A stretch of DNA of 64,000 bases, from the NCBI RefSeq assembly GCF_003056305.1, contig NZ_PYVX01000001.1, positions 1,240,001 through 1,304,000 of the forward strand, given 5' to 3'. A program made the translations under genes and the position numbers. The DNA comes from Halomonas denitrificans. Its GTDB lineage: Bacteria; Pseudomonadota; Gammaproteobacteria; Pseudomonadales; Halomonadaceae. Positions 36,489 to 55,100 of the stretch are shown here, in pieces. The notes below the pieces were generated by a model. The model ran no database searches. It was given only the letters and a program-made list of their open reading frames with translations, and was not told the DNA's origin. The stretch's first letter is position 1, and each line of letters starts with the position of its first letter.

Positions 36489-37739
36489 TTATTCCTGCTC
36501 GATGCTGCGCTTGTCGAGCCCGAACGCCTTGTGCAGCGCCTTGACCGCCAGCTCCATGTGCTTCTCGTCGATCACCACGGAGATCTTGATTTCGGAGGTG
36601 GAGACCATGCGGATGTTGATGTTCTCGTCGGCCAGCACGCGGAACATCTTGGAGGCGACGCCGGCATGAGAGCGCATGCCCACGCCGACCAGCGAGACCT
36701 TGGCGATGTTGTCGTCGCCGCGCAGGTCGCCGCCGCCGAGGTCGGGGATGACCTGGTCCTGGAGGATCTTCATGGTCTGGCGGTAGTCGCCCTTGGCCAC
36801 GGTGAAGGTGAAGTCGGTGTAGTCGCCGGCCGGGGCCACGTTCTGCACGATCATGTCGATCTCGATGTTGGCATCGGCGATCGGGCCCAGGATGCGCGAG
36901 GCGACGCCCGGCACGTCCGGGGTGTTGAGCAGGGTCAGCTTGGCCTCGTTGGCGGTGAAGGCGATGCCGGAGATCAGCGGTTCTTCCATGGAATCCTCGT
37001 CTTTGTCAGAGTCAGCAATGATCAGGGTGCCGGGGCCGCCCTCGAAGCTGGACAGCACGCGCAGCGGGACGTTGTACTTGCCGGCGAACTCGACGGCGCG
37101 GATCTGCAGGACCTTGGAGCCCAGGCTCGCCAGCTCCAGCATCTCCTCCACGGTGACGGTCTCCAGGCGCTGCGCCTTGGAGCAGACCCGCGGGTCGGTG
37201 GTGTAGACGCCGTCGACGTCGGTGTAGATCTGGCACTCATCGGCCTTGAGTGCCGCGGCCAGGGCCACGCCGGTGGTGTCGGAGCCGCCGCGCCCGAGGG
37301 TGGTGATGTTGCCGTCCTCGTCGACCCCCTGGAAGCCGGCGACTACCACCACCTGGCCATCGTCCAGGTCGGCCTGCAGCTCATCGGTCTCGATGCGCTG
37401 GATGCGCGCCTTGGTGTGGGCGCTGTCGGTCTGGATGCCCACCTGGGAGCCGGTGTAGGAGGTCGCCGGCACGCCCAGCTTGTGCAGGGCCATGGCCAGC
37501 AGCGAGATGGTCACCTGCTCGCCGGTGGAGACCAGCATGTCCATCTCGCGCGGCGTGGGCTCGTCGTTGATCTCGTTGGCCATGCCGATCAGGCGGTTGG
37601 TCTCGCCGCTCATGGCGGAGACCACGACCACGATCTGATGCCCCTGGTCGCGAAAGCCCTTGACCTTCTCGGCCACGGCCTTGATGCGCTCCACGGAGCC
37701 CACCGAGGTGCCGCCGAATTTTTGTACGTATAGTGCCAT
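36489..37739 (-). CDS. lysC: Aspartate kinase (lysine/threonine-sensitive type)
   Basis: 416-aa monofunctional aspartokinase, first step of the lysine, threonine and methionine branch; in halophiles it also supplies aspartyl phosphate toward ectoine. The kinase domain begins [60 protein letters not shown] is the ATP/aspartate region. Two ACT domains follow ([28 protein letters not shown] and [20 protein letters not shown]), the allosteric part. ATG 37739; the longer in-frame extension is in the alaS-lysC gap. No ectoine genes are in the window. Confidence 0.96.
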   Translation of the reverse strand: MALYVQKFGGTSVGSVERIKAVAEKVKGFRDQGHQIVVVVSAMSGETNRLIGMANEINDEPTPREMDMLVSTGEQVTISLLAMALHKLGVPATSYTGSQVGIQTDSAHTKARIQRIETDELQADLDDGQVVVVAGFQGVDEDGNITTLGRGGSDTTGVALAAALKADECQIYTDVDGVYTTDPRVCSKAQRLETVTVEEMLELASLGSKVLQIRAVEFAGKYNVPLRVLSSFEGGPGTLIIADSDKDEDSMEEPLISGIAFTANEAKLTLLNTPDVPGVASRILGPIADANIEIDMIVQNVAPAGDYTDFTFTVAKGDYRQTMKILQDQVIPDLGGGDLRGDDNIAKVSLVGVGMRSHAGVASKMFRVLADENINIRMVSTSEIKISVVIDEKHMELAVKALHKAFGLDKRSIEQE

Positions 37740-37807
37740 TTGCCAATTTCCCTCGTATGTCGAGTGCGAGTCGCGCTCGGATGAGTGAAAGGTGTCCAGA
37801 TACGACG

Positions 37808-37836
37808 AGGGCCGGTGCATCACTGCTACCGGCCCT
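37808..37836 (-). terminator. Hairpin between alaS and lysC (weak terminator or attenuator)
   Basis: AGGGCCGGT (37808-37816) and ACCGGCCCT (37828-37836) form a 9-bp stem with an 11-nt loop, 9 bp after the alaS stop on the minus strand. No T tract follows, so read-through to lysC is possible. Confidence 0.45.
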
Positions 37837-37844
37837 TCCGTATC

Positions 37845-40454
<2,610 letters not shown>

Positions 40455-40621
40455 GGGGTATCCGTAGCGATGAGCATGGTGGCCCGGTGGGTCGGCAAGC
40501 GGCGTGTCGACGCCGGTATCGGCTCGCCACTGCGCCACAGGAGCGCCACCCGGGGCATTCGCAAAGGGAGCCATTATAGCGCAGTTGTCAAACGACTGAA
40601 GGGGAGCGGGCCGATGCGGAC

Positions 40622-41107
40622 TCAGTCGTCGGTCGACCAGGCCGTCTCCAGGGCGTGGCGCACCTGATCGAAATCGAAGCCGCGGCCGGCCAGGAAGCGC
40701 TCGCGCCGGGCGCGCTCGCGGGGGGTGTCGCCCGGGCCGGGAAAGCGCCGCGCCAGGGCCTCGCAGGCCAGGGCGAACCAGTCGCCCTCGCCGCGCCGGG
40801 CGGCCTCGTCGAAGGCGTGGCGGATCACCTCCCGATCGAGGCCGCGACGCTCCAGATCGAGGCGAATCTTCAGCGGCCCCTGGCCGCGCAGGATGCGCGA
40901 GCGCAAGAACCCCTCGGCGAAGCGCTCATCGGACTGCAGGCCCTGCTCGGCCAGGGCATCGAGGCTCTCGGCGATTGCCTCGGCCTCGTGACCCTTGGCC
41001 GCCAGCCGCTCGACGAGCTCCTGGCGGGAGTACTCGCGCCGAGCCAGCAGCCCGATGGCGTCGTGGCGGGGCGTCGTCTCGCCGCCCCCTGCGGGCCCGC
41101 CGCGCAT
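40622..41107 (-). CDS. recX: Regulatory protein RecX
   Basis: 161-aa modulator that caps RecA filaments and inhibits RecA. It consists of repeated three-helix units: [58 protein letters not shown], then a third repeat ending [12 protein letters not shown]. It starts 3 bp after the recA stop codon, so is co-transcribed and SOS-induced with recA. The N-terminal Gly-rich residues are weakly conserved. Confidence 0.94.
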   Translation of the reverse strand: MRGGPAGGGETTPRHDAIGLLARREYSRQELVERLAAKGHEAEAIAESLDALAEQGLQSDERFAEGFLRSRILRGQGPLKIRLDLERRGLDREVIRHAFDEAARRGEGDWFALACEALARRFPGPGDTPRERARRERFLAGRGFDFDQVRHALETAWSTDD

Positions 41108-41110
41108 GGC

Positions 41111-42175
<1,065 letters not shown>

Positions 42176-42224
42176 GAAGGAACTCCTGAGAGATAGCGTG
42201 AAAGATGACGACGGCGGCGAACCA

Positions 42225-42240
42225 CTGTATGACTGCACAG
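42225..42240. promoter_or_regulatory. LexA (SOS) box of recA-recX
   Basis: CTGTATGACTGCACAG, a CTGT-N8-ACAG operator within ACTGT...ACAGT dyad symmetry, 50 bp upstream of the recA start. It lies between recA and pncC, both on the minus strand. Confidence 0.88.
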
Positions 42241-42292
42241 TAGTATGGAGAAATTTTCCGGCCGCGACCAGCATCGCGAGCGGCGATGCGCG

Positions 42293-42805
42293 TCAGCGAG
42301 GCGTGAGGCGCCGCACCAGGCCGAGCAGCGCCTCGCGCACGGCCTGCGCGCGCACCGCGGCGCGATCGCCGGGGAAGCGATGGCAGGCCGACTCGACCCC
42401 CTCGGCGCCGCCCCAGGCCAGCCAGACCGTGCCGACGGGCTTGTCGGGACTGCCGCCGCCGGGGCCGGCCACCCCGCTGATCGCCACGCCGAGCGCCGCC
42501 CCGCTGTCGCGGCAGGCGCCGACGACCATCGCCTCGACGACCTCGCGGCTCACCGCGCCGTGCTCGGCCAGCAGGGCCTCGGGCACGCCGAGCAGGCGGG
42601 TCTTGGCACCGTTGGCATAGGTCACGTAGCCGGTCTCGAACCAGGCGGAACTGCCGGCCACCTCGGTGATGGCGCTGGCCACCCCGCCACCGGTGCAGGA
42701 CTCCGCCGCGGTGACGGTGATGCCCCGCGCCCGGCAGCCCTCGCCGAGCCGCTCGGCGAGGCGTCGCAGGTCCTGGGGCGCAAGGGGTGCGTCGCTTTCG
42801 GTCAT
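42293..42805 (-). CDS. pncC: Nicotinamide-nucleotide amidohydrolase PncC (CinA C-terminal family)
   Basis: 170-aa enzyme that deamidates NMN to NaMN in pyridine nucleotide recycling. The family motif TVTAAESCTGGGVASAITEVAGSSAWFETGYVTYAN contains the catalytic Ser; GVAISGVAGPGGGSPDKPVGTVWLAW follows. It is the stand-alone CinA C-terminal domain, as in E. coli YgaD, next to recA in both. ATG 42805 precedes MTESDAPLAPQDL; the upstream extension overlaps the mutS promoter region. Confidence 0.93.
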   Translation of the reverse strand: MTESDAPLAPQDLRRLAERLGEGCRARGITVTAAESCTGGGVASAITEVAGSSAWFETGYVTYANGAKTRLLGVPEALLAEHGAVSREVVEAMVVGACRDSGAALGVAISGVAGPGGGSPDKPVGTVWLAWGGAEGVESACHRFPGDRAAVRAQAVREALLGLVRRLTPR

Positions 42806-42959
42806 GGCCGTCCTCCCTGGCGATGGTGGCGCGTCGGCGGCCTGACGTCGACCGCCCTTGGGCGTAGAATACTGGCTTTGTCCGAGACATGCATGGCGTG
42901 CCCGACGCCGGTCTCCCCGCACCTCGCCACCCTACTCCACAGGACGTCAAAGGAAGCCC

Positions 42960-45548
42960 ATGTCACAGGCCAGCGCCCAGCATACCCCGATGATGAGCCA
43001 GTTCCTGAAGATCAAGCGCGAGCATCCCGACGTGCTGCTCTTCTACCGCATGGGCGACTTCTACGAGCTGTTCTTCGACGACGCCAAGCGCGCCGCCGCC
43101 CTGCTCGACATCACCCTGACCCAGCGCGGCCAGTCGGCCGGCCAGCCGATCCCCATGGCCGGCGTGCCCTACCACAGCGCCGAGGGCTATCTGGCCCGCC
43201 TGGTGGCCGCCGGCGAGTCGGTGGCGATCTGCGAGCAGATCGGCGATCCGGCGACCAGCAAGGGGCCGGTGGAGCGGCGCGTGGTGCGCATCGTGACCCC
43301 CGGCACCCTCTACGACGAGGCGCTGCTGGATGCCCGCCGCGACAACCTGCTGGTGGCCATGGCGCCGCTCGGCGAGCGCTGGGGCCTGGCCTGGCTGGAG
43401 CTCTCCAGCGGGCGCTTCAGCGTGCTGGAGGTCGAGGGCGAGGGCGAGATGCTCGCCGAGCTCACCCGCCTGGACCCCGCCGAGCTGCTGGTCGCCGAGA
43501 GCCTGTCGCTGCCGCCCGCCCTGGCGGAGCGGCGCGGCCTGCGCCGCCAGAGCGACTGGCTGTTCGACCTCGAGAGCGCGACGCGCACCCTGTGCGACCA
43601 GTTCCAGGTCCAGGACCTGCGCGGCTTCGGCTGCGCCCACCTGGAGGCGGCCATCACCGCCGCCGGGGTGCTGATCGACTACGCCCGGGACACCCAGCGC
43701 ACCGCCCTGCCCCACGTCACCGCCATCGGCGTGGAGAGCCGCGACGACGCCGTGGTGATCGACGCGGCGAGCCGGCGCAACCTGGAGATCGACGTCAACC
43801 TCGGCGGTACGGCGGACAACACCCTGGCCAGCGTGCTCGACACCACCGCCACGGCCATGGGCTCGCGGCTGCTCAAGCGCTGGCTCAACCGCCCGCTGCG
43901 CGACCGCGCCCAGGTCGGCGCCCGCCAGGCGGCGGTAGCGCTGCTGCTCGACGACGCGGGCTTCGAGCCCCTGCGCGACTCGCTCAAGGCGATCGGCGAC
44001 GTCGAGCGCATCCTGGCCCGGGTGGCGCTGTACAGCGCCCGCCCCCGCGACCTCGCCCGCCTGCGCGACGCCCTGCTCGCCCTGCCCGCCCTCGAGGCCG
44101 AGCTCGCGCACTACGCCGAAGGCACCACGCTTGACGAGCTCAGGCGCCATATCCACCCCTACCCGGAGCTCGCCGACACCCTGCACCGCGCCCTGGTGGA
44201 GAACCCGCCGGTGGTGATCCGTGACGGCGGAGTGATCGCCGAGGGCTTCGACGCCGAGCTCGACGAGCATCGCGGGCTCGCCGAGCACGCCGGCGACTAC
44301 CTGGTGGCGCTGGAGACCCGGGAGCGCGAGCGCACCGGCCTCGCCGGCCTCAAGGTCGGCTACAACCGGGTCCACGGCTACTACATCGAGATCCCCCGCG
44401 CCCAGGCCCGGGAGGCGCCCGTGGACTACGTGCGCCGCCAGACCCTCAAGAACGCCGAGCGCTTCATCATCCCCGAGCTCAAGGAGTTCGAGGACAAGGC
44501 GCTGTCGGCCAAGTCCCGGGCCCTGGCCCGGGAGAAGCTGCTCTACGACGGCCTGCTCGACACCCTGAACGCCGAGCTCGCCCCCCTGCAGGCCAGCGCC
44601 CGGGCGCTGGCGGGGCTGGACGTGCTGTGCGCCTTCGCCGAGCGCGCCCAGGCGCTGGCGTTCGTGCGCCCGTCGCTGCCCGAGGCGCCGGGCATCGACA
44701 TCCGCGGCGGGCGCCACCCGGTGGTCGAGCGAGTCAGCGAGGCGCCCTTCGTGCCCAACGACCTGGTCATGGGCGACGACCGGCGCATGCTGGTGATCAC
44801 CGGCCCCAACATGGGCGGCAAGTCGACCTACATGCGCCAGGCGGCGCTGATCACCCTGCTCGCCCATACCGGCAGCTTCGTGCCGGCGGAGTCGGCCGCC
44901 ATCGGCCCGGTGGATCGCATCTTCACGCGCATCGGCTCCTCGGACGACCTGGCCGGCGGGCGCTCCACCTTCATGGTCGAGATGACCGAGACCGCCAGCA
45001 TCCTGCACAACGCCACCGAGCAGAGCCTGGTGCTGATGGACGAGATCGGCCGCGGCACCTCGACCTTCGACGGCCTGTCGCTGGCCTGGGCCAGCGCCGA
45101 GCACCTGACCCGCTCGCGGGCCTTCACCCTGTTCGCCACCCACTACTTCGAGATGACGGCCCTGCCCGAGCAGGCCGAGGGGGTGGCCAACGTGCACCTG
45201 ACGGCCGCCGAGCACCGCGACGGCATCGTCTTCATGCACCGGGTGGAGGACGGCCCGGCCAGCCAGAGCTACGGCCTGCAGGTGGCCCAGCTGGCCGGCG
45301 TGCCCCAGGGAGTGATCGCCCGCGCCCGGGAGAAGCTCGCCATCCTCGAACAGCAGGAGATCGACCAGGGCAGCCGACTGCCGCCGGCCGCGGGAGGCGA
45401 CGCGCCCGCCGCGGCCGGTCCGCACCAGGCCGACCTGTTCGCCAGCACGCCCCATCCGCTGGTCGAGCAGCTGGGCGAGCTGGACCCCGACGCCCTGTCG
45501 CCGCGCCAGGCCCTGGAGCTGCTCTACCGCTGGAAAGCGGCGCTGTGA
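42960..45548 (+). CDS. mutS: DNA mismatch repair protein MutS
   Basis: 862-aa mismatch sensor. The mismatch-recognition FYE motif is at 34-36 in [14 protein letters not shown]. Connector, lever and clamp domains follow ([17 protein letters not shown] is typical). Walker A reads [19 protein letters not shown], Walker [21 protein letters not shown], with FATHYFEMT after it. The C-terminal tetramerisation region ([20 protein letters not shown]) is kept. ATG 42960 has AAGGAAG 4-10 nt upstream. Confidence 0.97.
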   Translation: MSQASAQHTPMMSQFLKIKREHPDVLLFYRMGDFYELFFDDAKRAAALLDITLTQRGQSAGQPIPMAGVPYHSAEGYLARLVAAGESVAICEQIGDPATSKGPVERRVVRIVTPGTLYDEALLDARRDNLLVAMAPLGERWGLAWLELSSGRFSVLEVEGEGEMLAELTRLDPAELLVAESLSLPPALAERRGLRRQSDWLFDLESATRTLCDQFQVQDLRGFGCAHLEAAITAAGVLIDYARDTQRTALPHVTAIGVESRDDAVVIDAASRRNLEIDVNLGGTADNTLASVLDTTATAMGSRLLKRWLNRPLRDRAQVGARQAAVALLLDDAGFEPLRDSLKAIGDVERILARVALYSARPRDLARLRDALLALPALEAELAHYAEGTTLDELRRHIHPYPELADTLHRALVENPPVVIRDGGVIAEGFDAELDEHRGLAEHAGDYLVALETRERERTGLAGLKVGYNRVHGYYIEIPRAQAREAPVDYVRRQTLKNAERFIIPELKEFEDKALSAKSRALAREKLLYDGLLDTLNAELAPLQASARALAGLDVLCAFAERAQALAFVRPSLPEAPGIDIRGGRHPVVERVSEAPFVPNDLVMGDDRRMLVITGPNMGGKSTYMRQAALITLLAHTGSFVPAESAAIGPVDRIFTRIGSSDDLAGGRSTFMVEMTETASILHNATEQSLVLMDEIGRGTSTFDGLSLAWASAEHLTRSRAFTLFATHYFEMTALPEQAEGVANVHLTAAEHRDGIVFMHRVEDGPASQSYGLQVAQLAGVPQGVIARAREKLAILEQQEIDQGSRLPPAAGGDAPAAAGPHQADLFASTPHPLVEQLGELDPDALSPRQALELLYRWKAAL

Positions 45549-45620
45549 ATGGCCGACAATGGCGGCCCGCCGCGCTTGCGGGCGCCCCGTGCCGCGACTA
45601 GAATGGCTCGACCAAAAGAC

Positions 45621-45650
45621 TTGAAATTATAAGAAATGATTTTCTTATAA
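45621..45650 (+). promoter_or_regulatory. fdxA promoter with a perfect 10-bp inverted repeat between -35 and -10
   Basis: TTGAAA (45621-45626) and TTATAA (45645-45650) with an 18-bp spacer. The inverted repeat TTATAAGAAA (45627-45636), TGAT, TTTCTTATAA (45641-45650) fills the spacer and covers the -10 hexamer, an operator-like layout in an otherwise GC-rich genome. There is no GC stem, so it is not a mutS terminator. It only loosely resembles a Fur box. Confidence 0.6.
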
Positions 45651-45706
45651 CCAAAATCGAATTACTGACTATCGGCCATGCCCCGGCCGGAGAATGGGAG
45701 ACTGGC

Positions 45707-46030
45707 ATGACATTCGTCGTCACCGAGAACTGCATCAAGTGCAAGTACACCGACTGTGTCGAGGTCTGCCCGGTGGACTGCTTCTACGAGGGCCCCAACT
45801 TCCTGGTGATCCATCCCGACGAGTGCATCGACTGCGCGCTCTGCGAGCCGGAGTGCCCCGCCGAGGCGATCTTCTCGGAGGATGAGCTGCCGGAGGGCCA
45901 GGAGGCGTTCATCGAGCTCAATGCCGAGCTGGCCGAGGTATGGCCCAACATCAGCGAGAAGCAGGATCCGCCGGAAGACGCGGAGAGCTGGGACGGCAAG
46001 CCGGGCAAGCTGGAGCTGCTCGAGCGCTGA
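45707..46030 (+). CDS. fdxA: Seven-iron ferredoxin FdxA
   Basis: 107-aa ferredoxin with a 3Fe-4S and a 4Fe-4S cluster. Cys at 9, 12, 17, 21, 25 and at 40, 43, 46, 50 fit the Azotobacter FdI / Pseudomonas FdxA pattern ([20 protein letters not shown], then [17 protein letters not shown]). The acidic C-terminal half (about 50 residues) is typical. Preceded by its own promoter and followed by a strong terminator, so a single-gene unit. In Pseudomonas fdxA lies between mutS and rsmZ; the same order is seen here. Confidence 0.96.
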   Translation: MTFVVTENCIKCKYTDCVEVCPVDCFYEGPNFLVIHPDECIDCALCEPECPAEAIFSEDELPEGQEAFIELNAELAEVWPNISEKQDPPEDAESWDGKPGKLELLER

Positions 46031-46057
46031 GCCCCGTCTCGGGCGCGCCCTCGCCAG

Positions 46058-46101
46058 ACACGACGACGCCGGATGTCTCTCGACATCCGGCGTCGTCGTG
46101 T
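46058..46101 (+). terminator. Terminator after fdxA
   Basis: ACACGACGACGCCGGATGT (46058-46076), a 6-nt loop, and its exact complement (46083-46101) give a 19-bp stem 27 bp after the stop codon. The tail TGTCC is short in T. Confidence 0.75.
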
Positions 46102-46143
46102 TGTCCTGCATCGAGCGCCCGGCAGCGGGCCGGCCCTCGAACG

Positions 46144-46413
46144 AAAAAAAGGCGGCCTAAAGGCCGCCCGCTCCCTGCCAGTCCTTGAGCGGTTCCCTCC
46201 GCTCGGCTCCCGTGATGCCTTCCCTGCCCGGGGGCGGCGTCCTGCCGCGCCGGGCGCATCACTGCTGCTTGCATCCCAATGCATCCTGCCGGGGAGCGTT
46301 GCCGCTCTCCCCTAATCCCGAGGTCATTGTGCCACGCCGGCCCGGGCACACAACCTCGCCCTGGGCGGCCGGCGCGCCGCCCCGACTCCTGAGCTCGCAC
46401 GCCGGAAAAACAA
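46144..46413 (-). ncRNA. rsmZ: CsrB/RsmZ-type CsrA-sequestering small RNA
   Basis: Between fdxA and eno the minus strand has no credible protein but reads as a Csr-family sponge RNA. About 12 GGA motifs lie in roughly 270 nt, several as CAGGA, CAGGGA or AAGGA. Two sit in hairpin loops in the form CsrA prefers: GCGGC-AGGAC-GCCGC (46248-46234) and GCGG-AGGGAA-CCGC (46202-46189). It ends in a textbook terminator, GGCGGCCT-TT-AGGCCGCC plus seven T (46168-46144). The 5' end near 46413 is estimated from a TATATG -10-like hexamer at 46425-46420. rsmZ of Pseudomonas also borders fdxA. Function is inferred; the exact 5' end is uncertain. Confidence 0.75.
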
Positions 46414-46433
46414 AAACCCCATATAAATCAGAC

Positions 46434-46471
46434 AAATAAAAAGGGTCGACCCCATGACGGGTCGACCCTTT
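46434..46471 (-). terminator. Terminator after eno
   Basis: AAAGGGTCGACCC (46440-46452) and GGGTCGACCCTTT (46459-46471) form a 13-bp stem with a 6-nt loop; on the minus strand TTTTTATTT follows. It separates eno from the small RNA. Confidence 0.85.
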
Positions 46472-46504
46472 CCGACGCACGGATAGCGAATGTCGTCGCC
46501 CTCG

Positions 46505-46522
46505 TGTAAGCGATCTCCTACA
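46505..46522. promoter_or_regulatory. GacA-box-like upstream activating sequence
   Basis: TGTAAGCGATCTCCTACA matches the GacA/UvrY element TGTAAG-N6-CTTACA with one mismatch and correct spacing. It is centred about 100 bp upstream of the predicted small-RNA start, between the eno stop and the eno terminator. Confidence 0.65.
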
Positions 46523-46565
46523 CGAGATCACGCCGAGGGCAACGCCGTTCGCCTACGCCACGCGC

Positions 46566-50606
<4,041 letters not shown>

Positions 50607-50609
50607 CTA

Positions 50610-50631
50610 CATTTGCCATCCATGGCAAATG
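50610..50631. repeat. Near-perfect palindrome upstream of pyrG
   Basis: CATTTGCCAT (50610-50619), CC, ATGGCAAATG (50622-50631): 10-bp arms separated by 2 bp, 190 bp upstream of the pyrG start and 68 bp past the gltD stop. No T tract follows on either strand. It looks like an operator; the binding protein is unknown. The rest of the 278-bp gap shows nothing else I can name. Confidence 0.6.
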
Positions 50632-50698
50632 ACCTCCGCTTCGACCCGTCCCCGGCGCCGCAGGGCGCTGCCGAATTCTTGCGACCTATCCCCGTGGC

Positions 50699-52141
<1,443 letters not shown>

Positions 52142-55100
52142 TTACTCGGGACGCCGACGGGATTCAGCCAGCAGGCTGCTCAGGCTCGCCGCCTTGGGCT
52201 TCACCAGCCAGAAGTGGCGGACGAAGTCGCTGAAGTCCTCGAGGATCGCCTTTCCGCGCTCGGAGTCGGTCTCGGCGACGAACTCCTCGATGACCTCCCG
52301 CAGGTGCCGCCGGTAGGCCTCCATGGCCTCGGTGTTCACCCTGTGGATCTCCACCAGTTCGTGGTTGTACTTGTCGACGAAGGTGCGGTCCTCGTCGAGC
52401 ACGTAGGCGAAGCCGCCGGTCATGCCCGCACCGAAGTTGACGCCCACCTCGCCCAGCACGCAGACCATGCCGCCGGTCATGTACTCGCCGCAGTGATCGC
52501 CGGCCCCCTCGATCACCGCATGGGCGCCGGAGTTGCGCACGGCGAAGCGCTCGCCGGCGGTGCCGGCGGCGAACAGCTTGCCGCCGGTGGCGCCGTACAG
52601 GCAGGTGTTGCCGATGATCGCCGTCTCGTGGCTTTCGAAGGCGCTGCCGGCCGGCGGCACGATCACCACCCGGCCGCCGTTCATGCCCTTGCCCACATAG
52701 TCGTTGGCATCGCCCTCCAGGTAGAGGTGCAGGCCGCGGGCGTTGAAGACCCCGAAGCTCTGGCCTGCCACGCCGGTGAAGCGGGCCGTGACCGGCGCCT
52801 CCTCGAGTCCTGCCTCGCCGTAGCGCTTGGCGATGGCGCCGGAGATCAGCGCGCCCACCGAGCGGTCGCAGTTGGTGATGGTGAAGTCGAACTCGCCGCC
52901 GGACTTCGCCTCGATGGCCTCCGCGAGGGCCTCCAGCACCTCCTGGTTCTTGGCGCCCGGGTCGTGGGGCACGTTGCGGTTCACCCGGCAGAACTGCGGG
53001 GCGTCCTCGGGCACGAAGTCGTTGCCCAAGAGGCCCGACAGGTCGAGCCGGCGCTGGGAGGCGGTGACGCCTTCCAGCACCTCGAGCAGGTCGGTGCGGC
53101 CGATCAGGTCGGTCAGCTTTCGCACCCCGAGCAGGGCCATCAGCTCGCGCACCTCCTCGGCGATGAAGCGGAAGTAGTGCTTGACCATGTCGACGGTGCC
53201 GCGGAAGTGCTCGTCGCGCAGGTACTGCATCTGGGTGGCGACGCCGGTCGCGCAGTTGTTGAGGTGGCAGATGCGCAGGTACTTGCAGCCCAGCGCCACC
53301 ATCGGCGCGGTGCCGAAGCCGAAGCTCTCGGCGCCGAGGATCGCCGCCTTCACCACGTCGAGGCCGGTCTTCAGGCCGCCGTCGGTCTGCAGGCGGATCT
53401 TGTCGCGCAGGCCGTTGATGCGCAGCGCCTGGTGCACCTCGGGCAGGCCCAGCTCCCAGGGGCTGCCGGCGTGCTTGATCGAGGTCAGCGGGCTCGCCGC
53501 GGTGCCGCCGTCATAGCCGGAGACGGTGATCAGATCGGCATAGGCCTTGGCCACGCCGGTGGCGATGGTGCCGATGCCGGGCTCGGAGACCAGCTTCACC
53601 GAGACCTGGGCGTCCGGGTTGACCTGCTTCAGATCGAAGATCAGCTGCGCCAGGTCCTCGATGGAGTAGATGTCGTGGTGGGGCGGCGGCGAGATCAGGG
53701 TCACGCCGGGCACCGAGTAGCGCAGCCGGGCGATCAGCTCGTTGACCTTGCCGCCGGGCAGCTGGCCGCCCTCGCCGGGCTTGGCGCCCTGGGCCACCTT
53801 GATCTGCAGCACCTCGGCGTTGACCAGGTAGGCCGGCGTCACGCCGAAGCGACCGGAGGCGATCTGCTTGATCTTGGAGCTTCTGATGGTGCCGTAGCGC
53901 GCCGGGTCCTCGCCCCCCTCACCGGAGTTGGAACGCCCGCCGGCCTCGTTCATGGCCTGGGCCAGCGCCTCGTGGGCCTCCGGCGAGAGCGCGCCGAGGC
54001 TCATGCCGGCGCTGTCGAAGCGCGGCAGCAGGTCCTCGACCGCCTCGACCTCCTCGAGCGGCAGCGGCTCGGCGGCCGGCTTGAGGGCGAGCAGGTCACG
54101 CAGGGTGGCCGGATCGCGCTCGTTGACCAGCCGCGCAAACTTCTTCCACTTGGCGTAGTCGCCCTCCTGGACCGCCTCCTGGAGTGCCGTGACCACGTCG
54201 GGGTTGTAGGCGTGGTACTCGTGGCCGTGGACGTACTTCATCAGGCCGCCCTGGGCGATGCCCTTGCGCGGCGTCCAGGCCTCGCGGCCCAGCAGCTCCT
54301 GCTGCAGCTGCAGCTCACTGAAGCCGGTGCCCTCGATACGCGACGCCATGCCGGTGAAGCAGAGATCGACCACCTCCGAGGCGAGGCCCACCGCCTCGAA
54401 CAGCTGGGAGCCGCGGTAGGAGGCCAGGGTCGAGATGCCCATCTTGGAGAGGATCTTGTAGAGCCCCTTCTGCAGACCCTTGCGGTAGTTCTCGCGGGCG
54501 TCGGCGGGATTGCCGACCAGCTCCCCCGAGTGGTGCATGTCGGCCATCACCTGGTAGGCCAGCCACGGGAAGACCGCGGTGGCCCCGACGCCGAACAGCA
54601 CCGCCATCTGGTGGGCGTCCCGGGCATAGCCGGTCTCGACCACGATGTTGCAGCGCGGCCGCAGCGCCAGGCGGCCCAGGTGATGGTGCACGGCACCCAC
54701 CGCCAGCGCCGCGTGGATCGGCAGCAGCCCCTTGCCAAGCTCGGCGTCCGAGAGCACCAGGATCACCTTGCCGTCGTGGACGGCCTGCTCGGCCCGGCGG
54801 CAGAGCGCATGGATCGCCCCCTTGAGGCCGACCTCCTGGGGATCGTAGCCCAGCGACAGGACCTGGCTGGTGAAGGCCGGGTCGTCCTGGTGGATCAGCG
54901 CGGCGAACTTGCGCGGCGAGAGCACCGGCGTGGTCAGGATGATGCGGTGGGCATGCTCCGGGGTCGCCTTGAAGACGTTACGCTCGGCGCCGATGCAGGT
55001 CTCCAGCGACATCACGATCGCCTCGCGCAGCGGGTCGATCGCCGGGTTGGTGACCTGGGCGAACTTCTGGCGGAAGTAGTCGGTGAGCAGGCGCTGCTTG

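Noticed and set aside
45627..45650. Fur box before fdxA
   Set aside because: About 11 of 19 positions match the Fur consensus; the inverted repeat is real but the Fur assignment is not supported.
46073..46439. Several short open frames (80-165 codons) on both strands between fdxA and eno
   Set aside because: No ribosome binding site or family resemblance; the segment is explained better by terminators and the GGA-rich small RNA.
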